Origin: Anaerolineae bacterium
GTDB lineage: Bacteria; Chloroflexota; Anaerolineae; 4572-78; J111
DNA length: 64,000 bases
Direction: 5' to 3'
NCBI GenBank assembly: GCA_023151115.1
Contig: JAKLJP010000036.1
Location: forward strand, 15,880 to 79,879
Shown piece after piece: positions 35,042 to 43,722 of this stretch. Both the position numbers and the translations under genes were made by a program. The notes under the pieces were generated by a model. It saw nothing but the letters and a program-made list of their open reading frames with translations. It made no database searches and was not told the DNA's origin. The first letter of the stretch is position 1; each line of letters starts with the position of its first letter.

Positions 35042-35890
35042 ATGAAAACCATCACCGAACCTGTCTGGAAAAAGTATCTCACCGATTGGAATGAAGGGCT
35101 GGGCGTCGTTTACGAGCGCTTTGTACTCAACGATTACCTGGACAAGCTAGTGGACGCGCACCACCTGACCAGCATACTGGAAGCGCCGCTGTACGGCATG
35201 GCCGGCGTCAGCGGCATCAATTCGGTGCGCCTGGCCGAGCGAGGCTGCGCCGTAACCCTGGTGGACAGCCACGCCGAGCGGCTGGCCGGGGTCAAGGCCA
35301 TCTGGCAGCGGCTTAACCTGCCGGCCACCTTTATCCACCACGAGGATTTCAGCCGGCTGCCCTTTGACGACGGCGCTTTCGACCTGGCCTGGGAGTGGGC
35401 CGGCTTGTGGTATCTACCCAACGCCGAGGCCCTACTGAAGGAGTTGGTCCGGGTCTCGCGCAAGTTGGTCTTTGTGGCTATGCCCAACAATTTACAGGTG
35501 GGCTATCTGCTGCGCAAGTACGTGATTGACCGCGATTTTTTCCCCACCGTTGACGAAAAATGGGTCCACATGGGCCGGATCAAACAGACGCTCCGCGCTG
35601 CCGGCGTCACCTTTATTGACGAAGGCGTGCTCGATGTTCCCCCCTGGCCGGATACGGTTATGCCCGCCGCCGAAGTGCTCAAGCGGCTGGGCATCAAGAG
35701 CAAAAAGCTCGACGCCCAGTTTACCGGCGCCGGCTGGACCTGGAACACCATGGCCTATTACCTGGGCGAGCAGCCCGATTTACGGGAGCGGGTGATGAAA
35801 TACGCCTGGCTTGACCACGCTCCCCTGCCCTGGCAGCTCAAAACCGTTTGGGCGCATCATCGCTATGTGTTGGGGCAGGTGGCAGGGTAA
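35042..35890 (+). CDS. Class I SAM-dependent methyltransferase
   Basis: The product has 282 residues from the ATG at 35042. Motifs are APLYGMAGVSGINSVRLAE (SAM-binding loop, with less glycine than usual), VTLVDSHAERL with the acidic residue for the SAM ribose, and FDDGAFDLAWEWAGLWYLP. The segment after this is longer than in simple methyltransferases and is not diagnostic. The target is unknown. The gap before it (34886-35041) contains repeat words of the CTGCGACC type. Confidence 0.75.
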   Translation: MKTITEPVWKKYLTDWNEGLGVVYERFVLNDYLDKLVDAHHLTSILEAPLYGMAGVSGINSVRLAERGCAVTLVDSHAERLAGVKAIWQRLNLPATFIHHEDFSRLPFDDGAFDLAWEWAGLWYLPNAEALLKELVRVSRKLVFVAMPNNLQVGYLLRKYVIDRDFFPTVDEKWVHMGRIKQTLRAAGVTFIDEGVLDVPPWPDTVMPAAEVLKRLGIKSKKLDAQFTGAGWTWNTMAYYLGEQPDLRERVMKYAWLDHAPLPWQLKTVWAHHRYVLGQVAG

Positions 35891-35956
35891 CAGATTACAA
35901 GTTGCAAGGTAGCATGTTCCAGAGTAGCAGTCTGACTACTGACTACTGATTACTGT
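35887..35956. repeat. Tandem-word spacer upstream of the epimerase gene
   Basis: GCAAGGTAGCATG and AGAGTAGCAG words are followed by CTGACTACTGACTACTGATTACTG. The same words occur before groEL (49753-49820). The run ends 4 bases before the AGGAG ribosome binding site. Confidence 0.6.
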
Positions 35957-35972
35957 TTTTAGGAGTTTTTTC

Positions 35973-36929
35973 TTGACTATTCTCGTCACCGGCGCGGCCG
36001 GATTCATTGGCAGCAATTTAACCGAAGCGCTTCTCCAGCGCGGGGAGCAGGTGGTGGCTGTTGATAATTTCAACGATTACTATGACCCGGCCCGCAAACG
36101 CGCCAATATTTTATCTTTTCAAAATCATCATAACTTATCATTATACGAAAACGATATTGGCGATGCCGCTGCGATGGAACGCATCTTCGCTCAACACCAA
36201 CCGCGCGCGGTGGCTCACCTGGGCGCTTATGGCGGCGTACGCTATTCCATTGGGCGGGCCAAACTCTACACCGAGGTAAACCTGGTGGCGACGGTCAATT
36301 TGCTGGAAGCGGCCCGGCAAAACGGAACCGAGATTTTTGTCTTTGCTTCCACCTCTTCCGTTTACGGCAACACCACCCAGCTTCCCTTTATCGAAACCGA
36401 TCCCTGCAACTTGCCCCTGGCTCCTTACCCGGCCAGCAAAAAAGCCGCCGAGGTGATGGGCTACACTTATTTCAATCTGCACCAGCTCAATTTTATCGCC
36501 CTGCGCTTTTTCAGCGTCTACGGCCCACGCGGGCGGCCCGATATGATGCCCTTCATGGTTACCGACCGGATTGTGAAGGGCCAGGAAATAAAACTGTTCG
36601 ATGCCGGCCAGCTAAAACGGGATTGGACCTATGTGGACGATATTGTTAGCGGGATCATCGCTGCGCTGGAGCGGCCGATGGGCTATGAGGTCATCAACCT
36701 GGGCCGGGGTGAGCCGGTACTCATGGCCGATTTTATCGAGATTATCGAGGATTTGGTGGGGAAAAAGGCGGTGCTGTCCACCCCACCCGCGCCGGCCAGC
36801 GAACCCAAAGTTACCTTTGCCAATATTGACAAGGCCCGCCGCTTGTTAGATTACAATCCGCAAACGCCGGTAGCCGAGGGCTTGGCTCGCTTGTGGACTT
36901 GGTATCAAAAAGAGGTGCTGGGGCCATGA
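35973..36929 (+). CDS. NAD-dependent epimerase, UDP-glucuronate-4-epimerase-like
   Basis: The product has 318 residues. The start is TTG at 35973, supported by AGGAG seven bases upstream and because it begins exactly at the Rossmann strand TILVTGAAGFIGSN. DNFNDYYDP after strand two is typical of UDP-glucuronate 4-epimerases and close relatives. The catalytic YPASKK is present, followed by RFFSVYGPRGRPDMMP. It acts on nucleotide sugars for surface glycan synthesis. It overlaps the flippase-like gene by 4 bases. Confidence 0.87.
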   Translation: MTILVTGAAGFIGSNLTEALLQRGEQVVAVDNFNDYYDPARKRANILSFQNHHNLSLYENDIGDAAAMERIFAQHQPRAVAHLGAYGGVRYSIGRAKLYTEVNLVATVNLLEAARQNGTEIFVFASTSSVYGNTTQLPFIETDPCNLPLAPYPASKKAAEVMGYTYFNLHQLNFIALRFFSVYGPRGRPDMMPFMVTDRIVKGQEIKLFDAGQLKRDWTYVDDIVSGIIAALERPMGYEVINLGRGEPVLMADFIEIIEDLVGKKAVLSTPPAPASEPKVTFANIDKARRLLDYNPQTPVAEGLARLWTWYQKEVLGP

Positions 36930-37975
36930 AAAAATATGCGCATCTGATTATCATCGCCATCCTCAGCATGGTCACGGTTTTTGGGCTGCTGCGGCTGGGC
37001 AAAATTGACATCAGCCTCGACACCCTTTTGCGGGTACACGGGTGGTGGCTGCTGCTGGCCTTTGTCACTTTTTACCTCAGCATTGTGGCCAGAGGACTAC
37101 GCTGGCAGCATATTTTAAGCACAATGGACCGGCCTGTTCCGACTTTGTACGCTCAAACCCTGCTGACCGCCGGCCTGTTTATCAGTTCGATCCTGCCGGC
37201 TCGCGCCGGCGATATTGGCCGGGTGACGATGCTCAAGCAGGATCACAAAATTCCCATCTCGCTAGGAGTGGCCTCGCTGGCGGCGGAACGGGCGTTGGAT
37301 GTTTTTGCAGTGCTGGTGTTGGCGCTGATCGGGGCGTTATGGGTGCTACCGGGCCGCGTCCCAGCAGAAGTGTTGCAGTTGATGGTGGTTACCGGGGTAC
37401 TTTTGGTGATGGGGTTGGTCGGCTTGCTGGCCATCCCCAGTCTCGAAGGCTGGCTGCGCCAACCCGGCTGGCTCTGGCGACTCACCCCCCAGGTTATCAA
37501 ACCTTTTTATGAAAAAGTAGTTGATTTCGGCTTTGCCCTGGTCCACGGGGTGCGCGATTTGGCCCAGAAACCGCTGGCGCTGGCGGCGATTGTGGCCGAA
37601 AGTTTTGGCATCTGGCTGCTGGATGCCTTGATTGTTCACCTGGTTTTGTTCAGCCTGAACCTTCACGTCCCGTTCAGCGTCAGCCTGGTCAGCTCGATGG
37701 TTGGCGTGCTGGCGACCATTGTGCCGCTCATGCCCGGCGCGTTGGGCCAATTTGAAGCGGGCGTTATCAGCGTCCTAACCCTGCTGAACGTCTCCACCGC
37801 CGACAGCAGTTTGACCGCGCTCCTGGTCCGGTTTATCAGTTTATGGTCTTTTATTCCGGTCAGTGGCTTGATTACTTATATTTTTGGTTTTTCACGCGCT
37901 CTCAGCCTGAGCAGCAAACCCTCAGAGACCGAGGAAGCGGCTGTGGTCAAATCGGCGGTCAGTGTGGAAAGCTGA
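36926..37975 (+). CDS. LPG-synthase-TM/UPF0104 flippase-like membrane protein
   Basis: The product has 349 residues from the ATG at 36926 (MKKYAHLIII), overlapping the epimerase stop. About eight helices show the UPF0104 pattern: RGLRWQHIL, then LPARAGDIGRVTMLK, then ERALDVFAVL and PLMPGALGQFEAGVI. This is the membrane domain of lysyl-phosphatidylglycerol synthase without the catalytic part; stand-alone copies are thought to move lipid-linked substrates. Its place between an epimerase and a glycosyltransferase supports a glycolipid role. Confidence 0.85.
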   Translation: MKKYAHLIIIAILSMVTVFGLLRLGKIDISLDTLLRVHGWWLLLAFVTFYLSIVARGLRWQHILSTMDRPVPTLYAQTLLTAGLFISSILPARAGDIGRVTMLKQDHKIPISLGVASLAAERALDVFAVLVLALIGALWVLPGRVPAEVLQLMVVTGVLLVMGLVGLLAIPSLEGWLRQPGWLWRLTPQVIKPFYEKVVDFGFALVHGVRDLAQKPLALAAIVAESFGIWLLDALIVHLVLFSLNLHVPFSVSLVSSMVGVLATIVPLMPGALGQFEAGVISVLTLLNVSTADSSLTALLVRFISLWSFIPVSGLITYIFGFSRALSLSSKPSETEEAAVVKSAVSVES

Positions 37976-37977
37976 GC

Positions 37978-39897
37978 ATGTCAACCCCATCCAAGGCTAG
38001 AGTTGGCCTGGCTGCGCTTCCGGCCTTCTACCAACGTCACAGCGATTTTATTTTACTCCTGATCCTGTTTGTCACCTTTCGGGTGCTGGCGCTGGCGGCG
38101 TTCCGGCCCGGCGGCCTGGTGCTCGATTTCTCCGATTTTTATTGGTACCGCTCCTTCGCTGAGCTGACCCGCCAGGGTTACTATCCTTACCACAACCTCT
38201 GGACCACCTATCCCCCCCTCTTTCCCGGCGTGATGATTGCCATCTATCAACTCAGCACCCTGCTGCCGCCGTGGACCTTTCCCAACTTATGGTTCACCCT
38301 GTTCCTGGGCGGTTTTTTTCTGCTGTTTGAAATGGGCAATTTTGCACTGCTGTACCTGTTCGCCCTGAAGATCGAAGAGGCGAAGAGGCGCGGCCACGTC
38401 CTGAGCTTGTCGAAGGGAGGCGAGGAGGCGAAGAACAGAATAGATAATGACAATTCCGCCAATGAAAATTCATCAATCTCCAATCCCTCCGTCCGCGTCT
38501 GCTGGATTTACGCCTCGCTGTTTGTGCCGGTCTACACCCTGACCGGCTGGTTCGAGAGCTATCCCCTCTTTTTCTTCCTGCTCAGCCTGTACCTGCTGCT
38601 GCAAAAACGGCCCTATCTCAGCGCCTTTTTTACCGGCATCGGCTTTATGATAAAACTGATCCCGCTCATCCTCATGCCGGTTGCTATTCAGCAGCTATCA
38701 AAGCAGCGATACGAAATAGAAATAAGAAACAAGAATTTAGAAATTAGAAAGCCTTCGCCTGACACACCTTCAATTCATTCGCCATTTGCTATTCGCCATT
38801 CATCATTCACCATTCCCTTCGATCTCCCCCGCATCGCCCTTTATCTGACCATCTTTCTGGTCACAGTTATTCTAATTGCGCTGCCTTTTTATCTGATGAA
38901 CCCGGCCCTCATCCTCGGCTCGCAGCAAATCACGGGGGCGCGCCAGCCCTGGGAAACGGTCTGGGCGCTGATTGACGGCAATTACGATTACGGCGTCATC
39001 CCCCTGGACATGCGCGATTTAAGCTGGACTCCCGGCGACGCCCCGCCAACCCGCGTCCCCTGGCTGCTGGTGACAGCGCTGTTTGGTCTGGTTTATGCTT
39101 ACTTTTACACCCGCCGCCTGGACTGGACCGCCCCCCGCCCTGTGCTGGCTTTTGTCGGCTTTACCCTGTGCTTATTTATGCTCTGGTCAAAAGGTTACAG
39201 CCCGCAGTGGCTCGGTTGGCCGCTTTTTTTTATTGCGCTGCTGTTGCCCAACCTGCGCGGTGTGCTTTATGCCGTTATCCTCAGCCTGGCCAATATCGTC
39301 GAGGCCAACTTTTTTTTTATCATGTTTCCCGAAGAGCGCTGGCTCTTCGCGGCAACGGTACTTATTCGCACTCTTTTGCTGATTGTTTTAGCAGTTGAAT
39401 TTTTGTGGCTTAGCTGGCCGCAGATGCTGACTCCGCGTGTTGAAAAAGTACGCGCCTGGGGCGTGGCAGTTTTGCTGACGCTGTTGTTGGCCGGCGCAGT
39501 GCCGGCCGGCTGGCAGCTCGGTCGTAGTTATTTCGATACGCGCCTGCGGCAAAGCCCCTACGCCGCTACGATTACCCGGCTACAGAGCGAACAGGTCAAA
39601 GGCGCGCTGCTGCTCAACAGTCACACTGTTTACGATTGGTTTTACCCTTATTTGCGCCACGATTACCAGCTCTTCATGCTCGACGATTACGCCCCGCCCG
39701 GCCAATCCGTCGAAACTCGGACCATGGCCTTGCTCGACGCCATTGCCCATCAAACCGATGTCCTCTGGCTTTACGACGCCGATGCTGCTGTCACCACCCC
39801 CGCCGAAGAAGCCCTCACCCGTTGGCTCAACAACCGCCCCCCCGCCCACCAGCAAGATATTGATGGTGGCCGTTTATTCCTGTTTATTTTGAAATAG
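37978..39897 (+). CDS. Polytopic membrane glycosyltransferase (GT39/GT87-like) with repeat-encoded inserts
   Basis: The product has 639 residues from the ATG at 37978, two bases after the upstream stop. About ten helices are seen, with LDFSDFYWYRSF in the first loop and TYPPLFPGVM soon after. Two loops carry extra low-complexity peptides: one at about 38370-38500 (EEAKRRGHVLSLSKGG, from GAGGCGAAG tandems and the common TCCTGAGCTTGTCGAAGG word) and one at about 38700-38820 (IHSPFAIRHSSFTIPF, from ATTCGCCATT tandems). The C-terminal soluble domain (about 540-639) is ordinary. It belongs to the epimerase/flippase operon. Confidence 0.8.
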   Translation: MSTPSKARVGLAALPAFYQRHSDFILLLILFVTFRVLALAAFRPGGLVLDFSDFYWYRSFAELTRQGYYPYHNLWTTYPPLFPGVMIAIYQLSTLLPPWTFPNLWFTLFLGGFFLLFEMGNFALLYLFALKIEEAKRRGHVLSLSKGGEEAKNRIDNDNSANENSSISNPSVRVCWIYASLFVPVYTLTGWFESYPLFFFLLSLYLLLQKRPYLSAFFTGIGFMIKLIPLILMPVAIQQLSKQRYEIEIRNKNLEIRKPSPDTPSIHSPFAIRHSSFTIPFDLPRIALYLTIFLVTVILIALPFYLMNPALILGSQQITGARQPWETVWALIDGNYDYGVIPLDMRDLSWTPGDAPPTRVPWLLVTALFGLVYAYFYTRRLDWTAPRPVLAFVGFTLCLFMLWSKGYSPQWLGWPLFFIALLLPNLRGVLYAVILSLANIVEANFFFIMFPEERWLFAATVLIRTLLLIVLAVEFLWLSWPQMLTPRVEKVRAWGVAVLLTLLLAGAVPAGWQLGRSYFDTRLRQSPYAATITRLQSEQVKGALLLNSHTVYDWFYPYLRHDYQLFMLDDYAPPGQSVETRTMALLDAIAHQTDVLWLYDADAAVTTPAEEALTRWLNNRPPAHQQDIDGGRLFLFILK

Positions 39898-39927
39898 TTA
39901 TTACATCACATTTATCTTATAAACAAT

Positions 39928-39963
39928 TTGACATCATATATGTTTTATTGTATAATATGATGT
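39928..39963 (+). promoter_or_regulatory. Consensus promoter with overlapping operator of the VapBC-like pair
   Basis: TTGACA (39928-39933), 17 bases, TATAAT (39951-39956): both hexamers are perfect. A 9-bp inverted repeat ACATCATAT (39931-39939) / ATATGATGT (39955-39963) brackets the promoter and overlaps both hexamers, as expected for self-repression by the antitoxin. Confidence 0.82.
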
Positions 39964-40054
39964 AATCATACAAGAACTCGGAGGCGTTGACAACACTCGA
40001 TAAAGTTGCAATTCCCCCGTCTACCGTCTACTACTTTCTTGGGAGGCATAAGCT

Positions 40055-40363
40055 ATGCAGCGTCTACAAATTTCTCTTGACGAAAACCAATACGAATTTC
40101 TGCGCTCCGAAGCCTTTGTTACCGGCCAAAGCATGGCCGCCCTTTTGCGAGATTTACTCGATGAAGCCATTCAAAAACGACAAGATGAAATCCTGCGCGA
40201 TGATCCCATCTGGCAAGCCATTGGCGTGGCGCAAGAAGTCGAAGGGCCAACCGATGTCAGCACCAATGTTGATCGTTACCTCTATGGAGAACCTGTGGGG
40301 GCAGCTAACAGCCCATCACTTTTAAAAGTAGCCGAGTCCCCCGATGAGTACCTTACTGATTGA
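40055..40363 (+). CDS. Ribbon-helix-helix antitoxin (VapB-like)
   Basis: The product has 102 residues. The N-terminus MQRLQISLDENQYEFLRSEA is a beta strand plus helix of the RHH/CopG DNA-binding type, and GQSMAALLRDLLDEAI is the second helix. The C-terminal half is polar and likely wraps the toxin. It overlaps the PIN-domain gene by 20 bases. GGGAGG lies 12 bases before the ATG. It probably represses the perfect promoter at 39928. Confidence 0.82.
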   Translation: MQRLQISLDENQYEFLRSEAFVTGQSMAALLRDLLDEAIQKRQDEILRDDPIWQAIGVAQEVEGPTDVSTNVDRYLYGEPVGAANSPSLLKVAESPDEYLTD

Positions 40364-40748
40364 CACCAGCGCCCTGCATGCCCTCAACTACGCCAGAGAT
40401 GATAACCACGCTCGGGCGGTCGCCTATTTCAAGTCGCTGGCCGGGCGGGTCAAACCCATTTTGACCGAGTATGTTTTTGTGGAAACAATGAATTTGACTA
40501 GAGCCAGGCTGGGGCCCGGCTATGCCATCGAATTTGGCCGCCACTTAAAAGCCAGCAAGGCGTTTTTTACCGTGCCTTTGAATGACGACGATAAACGGGC
40601 CACCTGGGATATCTTCCAGCGGTATCACGATAAAGCCTGGAGCTACACCGACTGCTCCTTGTTGGCCGTCGCCCAACGCTTGGGCACGCGCCGTATCTTT
40701 GCCTTTGACCACCACTTTAAACAAATGGGGTTGGATGTATTGCCGTAA
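40344..40748 (+). CDS. vapC: PIN-domain ribonuclease toxin (VapC-like)
   Basis: The product has 134 residues. All four acidic PIN-domain positions are visible: Asp7 in LLIDTSA, Glu42 in LTEYVFVET, Asp103 in YTDCSLLA and Asp122 in FAFDHHF. Such toxins cut RNA, often tRNA, in a metal-dependent way when the antitoxin is lost. The intact active site and consensus promoter suggest a working pair. Confidence 0.87.
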   Translation: MSTLLIDTSALHALNYARDDNHARAVAYFKSLAGRVKPILTEYVFVETMNLTRARLGPGYAIEFGRHLKASKAFFTVPLNDDDKRATWDIFQRYHDKAWSYTDCSLLAVAQRLGTRRIFAFDHHFKQMGLDVLP

Positions 40749-40763
40749 CTGAGGAGTTCAGCG

Positions 40764-41387
40764 ATGATCGAAGTAATTACCACACCAAAAACCGAGCAGG
40801 TGATTGAAAAAATTAGCTATGATGAGTTTTTGCGTAAATACAGCGGCGTCCACGCCGAATGGATAGGTGGGGAGGTAGTTCTACTTATGACAGCTTCAAC
40901 CAAGCACCAAAAACTGGTCCTCTGGCTGGCGAATATTCTGAACCTGTTTATTGAGAAGTATGACCTGGGGTTGTTGCTCACAGCCCCTTTCAATATGCAG
41001 ATGCCACACCTGGAACGAGGCCGGGAGCCGGACATTCTGTTTGTGGCGCAGGAACGGCTGCACATTGTTCAGGCTTCCTACCTGGCCGAAGCCGCCGATG
41101 TGGTCATTGAAGTTGTCTCCCCCGAAAGTATCGGACGCGACCGGGGCGAAAAATTTGTCGAGTATGAAGCCGCCGGGGTGCGCGAATATTGGCTGATTGA
41201 CCCCGACCGGCAGCAAGCCGAATTTTATCGCCTGACCGAAGCAGGCCACTATCACCTGGTTTTCCCTGGCGACAAAGGCATTTTTCGTTCCGAGGTGTTG
41301 TCAGGCTTTTGGCTGCGGATAGACTCGCTGTGGCAGGAACCGCTGCCCAAGGTGTTGGATACAGTGCGAGAATTGGGTCTGGTATAA
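40764..41387 (+). CDS. Uma2-family (DUF820) putative restriction-like endonuclease
   Basis: The product has 207 residues. The PD-(D/E)XK core is seen as EPDILFVAQERL, then VVIEVVSPESIGRDRGEKFVEYEAAGVREYWLIDP. The N-terminus ISYDEFLRKYSGVHAEWIGGEVV is also typical. Uma2 proteins are very numerous in Cyanobacteria and Chloroflexota and mostly lack a known function. It begins 15 bases after vapC, so it may be read from the same promoter. Confidence 0.87.
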   Translation: MIEVITTPKTEQVIEKISYDEFLRKYSGVHAEWIGGEVVLLMTASTKHQKLVLWLANILNLFIEKYDLGLLLTAPFNMQMPHLERGREPDILFVAQERLHIVQASYLAEAADVVIEVVSPESIGRDRGEKFVEYEAAGVREYWLIDPDRQQAEFYRLTEAGHYHLVFPGDKGIFRSEVLSGFWLRIDSLWQEPLPKVLDTVRELGLV

Positions 41388-41463
41388 TCACCTTTCACAG
41401 AGCCAAGGTGAATAGGCAAACCCTGATATCTTCAGTGTTGAATACCTCCTCACATAACCTGCT

Positions 41464-43719
41464 ATGAGCACAGTCTTAACCGATCTCGAAAAAATCCGCC
41501 GCCTGCCCTGGCTGCTGACCGGCGACTTGTTGAACGCGGCCTTTTTTTCGCTTACCTTTACCGGGCCGGTTTTCCTCCTATTTCTGGATGAGTTGAAACT
41601 CAACGCCGGCCAGATTGGCCTGCTGCTCTCGTTGATTCCCTTTGCCGGGATTATCGCTCCTTTTATTGCGCCCACCGTGGCTCGTTTTGGTTTTAAACGC
41701 GTTTATGTCACCTTTTGGACCATTCGCAAATTTGTCATTGCCCTGCTATTGTTGACCCCGCTGGTGGTGGCGCGGTTTGGCGCTCAGGCCGCTTTTTTGT
41801 GGGTGGGGGGAGTGATTTTGGCGTTTGCCATCTGCCGGGCCATCGCCGAAACCGGCGGCTATCCCTGGCGCAAAGAGGCCGTCCCCGGCTCGATCCAGGG
41901 CAAATACAGCGCGCTCAGCAATATGTATATGACCTTCAGCAGCATTGTGGTCACAGCCGGGGCCAGTTATGTGATTGGCTGGGGGACCGGCCTGGGCCGT
42001 TTTATGCTTTTGATCATCATCGGCATTGGCTTTGGCTTTATTTCCATCTGGTGTTATACCCACGTCCCCGGCGACCCGCCGCTACCCTTCACTCCTTCTC
42101 ACTCCAGCCATTTGAAAGGCATGCAGCAAGCTCTGAAAGACAGGGATTTTGTTTTTTTTCTGAGCGCCCTGGGCCTGGCCACCATCGGCGGCACAGCGGT
42201 GATTTCGTTCATCCCTCTGTTTATGAAGGAACAGGTTGGCCTCAACGACGGCCAGGTGGTGCTGTTGAGTATTGGGACCTATACCGGGGCGCTGCTGCCC
42301 TCTTATCTGTGGGGCTGGGCCGCCGACCGTTACGGCAGCAAGCCGGTCATGCTGTTCAGCCTTAATTTGATGGTGCTACTACCCCTGGCCTGGTTCCTCA
42401 TGCCGCGCTACAATTTTTTGAGCATGCCCCTGGCTATGCTCATCGCCTTTGTAGCCGGGGTCAGTACCCTGGCCTGGCAAATCAGTTGGACCCGCTATCT
42501 ATTTGTCAACGCCATGCCGGTAGAGCATCGCTCGGCCTATACCGCCATCTACTATGCCTGGTTTGGCCTGGTTAGCGGCTGCGCCCCCCTGCTGGCCGGC
42601 CAGTTGCTTGAGCTGTCGGCTGGCTTCGAGGCCGAATTTTTTTTGTTTAAACTCGACGCCTACACCCCCCTCTTCAGCCTGAGTTTGCTGTTCCTGGCAG
42701 CCAGCGTCATCGCCGTAGCCAAACTGCGCAGCAGCGAAGCCACGCCCTTTAGAAAATTCGCCGGACTGTTTGTGCAAGGCAATCCGATCCGCGCCCTGGA
42801 GTCGGTTATTCTGTACAATTTTGCCGGCGATGAAATCACCCGGATGGCGACCACCGAGCGCATGGGCGACGCCAAGAATCCGCTCAGCAGCCGCGAACTC
42901 ATCGAAGCGCTCAAGGACCCCAGCTTCAACGTGCGTTACGAAGCCGTCCACTCCATTGGCCGGATGCCCGCCGAACCGGAATTGGTGAATGCACTGATCG
43001 GCATGCTGGCTGAAGGTCCCACAGAACTGACCTTTGCCGTGATTCGCTCCCTGGGTCGGTTGGGTGATCGCCGCGCTGTCGAGCCGCTCCGCCAACTGCT
43101 CCTCTCCGGCTACCACCTGCTCCAGGCCGCCAGCGCGCGGGCGCTGGCTATGCTCGGCGATGTTGACAGCATTCCCCTGATTCTGGACAAATTCAGACAA
43201 GAGCCTCATAATGGGCTGCGCGTTACCTATGCTTCAGCCTTAGGTATCTTACAAGCCAGTCAAGCGACCGAGGAAATTTTTACCTTGCTGCGCCAGACAG
43301 AATTGGAAACTTCACGGGGTGAAATCGGCCTGGCCCTGGCCCGTATCGCCGGAGACGAGCGCTACTATATGCAGGGCTGGCGCTCGTTACAGGCCAACCC
43401 CTCGACCGCCGCCGCCCAGGCCCTGTTGGCTTTGCAAAAACAGGCCAAACAGCCGGGCTGCGCGGCCTGGCTAGAGTTAGCCGGTCGCTGCGCCGAAAGT
43501 TTTGCTCGTAGTGATATGCTACAAGGAGCCAGCCAGTTGCATGCGTTGCTATGCCAACTCCCCCAAAACAACCTCGACCCCACCCTGGCCGCTATTCTGA
43601 GCGAGTGCGCCGGCAGCCTGGCCGAATTTGGCCCCAACCGGCTTGAGTTTATTCTCCTCTCCTTGCATGCGCTGAATATCGCCCTGCCCCAACTCACCTC
43701 ACCCCAGAACGCTGGCTAA
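41464..43719 (+). CDS. MFS transporter fused to a C-terminal HEAT-repeat domain
   Basis: The product has 751 residues. Residues about 15-425 form a 12-helix major-facilitator domain (GLLLSLIPFAGIIAPF, WGWAADRYGSKPVMLFSL as the central loop motif). Residues about 470-640 are HEAT/PBS-lyase-like repeats, for example SFNVRYEAVHSIGRM and HLLQAASARALAMLGDVDS. The repeat domain would face the cytoplasm and probably binds a partner protein. Substrate is unknown. It is followed 3 bases later by a glycosyltransferase gene, so export linked to surface glycans is possible. Confidence 0.85.
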   Translation: MSTVLTDLEKIRRLPWLLTGDLLNAAFFSLTFTGPVFLLFLDELKLNAGQIGLLLSLIPFAGIIAPFIAPTVARFGFKRVYVTFWTIRKFVIALLLLTPLVVARFGAQAAFLWVGGVILAFAICRAIAETGGYPWRKEAVPGSIQGKYSALSNMYMTFSSIVVTAGASYVIGWGTGLGRFMLLIIIGIGFGFISIWCYTHVPGDPPLPFTPSHSSHLKGMQQALKDRDFVFFLSALGLATIGGTAVISFIPLFMKEQVGLNDGQVVLLSIGTYTGALLPSYLWGWAADRYGSKPVMLFSLNLMVLLPLAWFLMPRYNFLSMPLAMLIAFVAGVSTLAWQISWTRYLFVNAMPVEHRSAYTAIYYAWFGLVSGCAPLLAGQLLELSAGFEAEFFLFKLDAYTPLFSLSLLFLAASVIAVAKLRSSEATPFRKFAGLFVQGNPIRALESVILYNFAGDEITRMATTERMGDAKNPLSSRELIEALKDPSFNVRYEAVHSIGRMPAEPELVNALIGMLAEGPTELTFAVIRSLGRLGDRRAVEPLRQLLLSGYHLLQAASARALAMLGDVDSIPLILDKFRQEPHNGLRVTYASALGILQASQATEEIFTLLRQTELETSRGEIGLALARIAGDERYYMQGWRSLQANPSTAAAQALLALQKQAKQPGCAAWLELAGRCAESFARSDMLQGASQLHALLCQLPQNNLDPTLAAILSECAGSLAEFGPNRLEFILLSLHALNIALPQLTSPQNAG

Positions 43720-43722
43720 TTT

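Noticed and set aside
37843..37977. N-terminal extension of the glycosyltransferase at 37978
   Set aside because: It overlaps the flippase-like gene out of frame by 133 bases; the ATG at 37978 follows that gene's stop directly.
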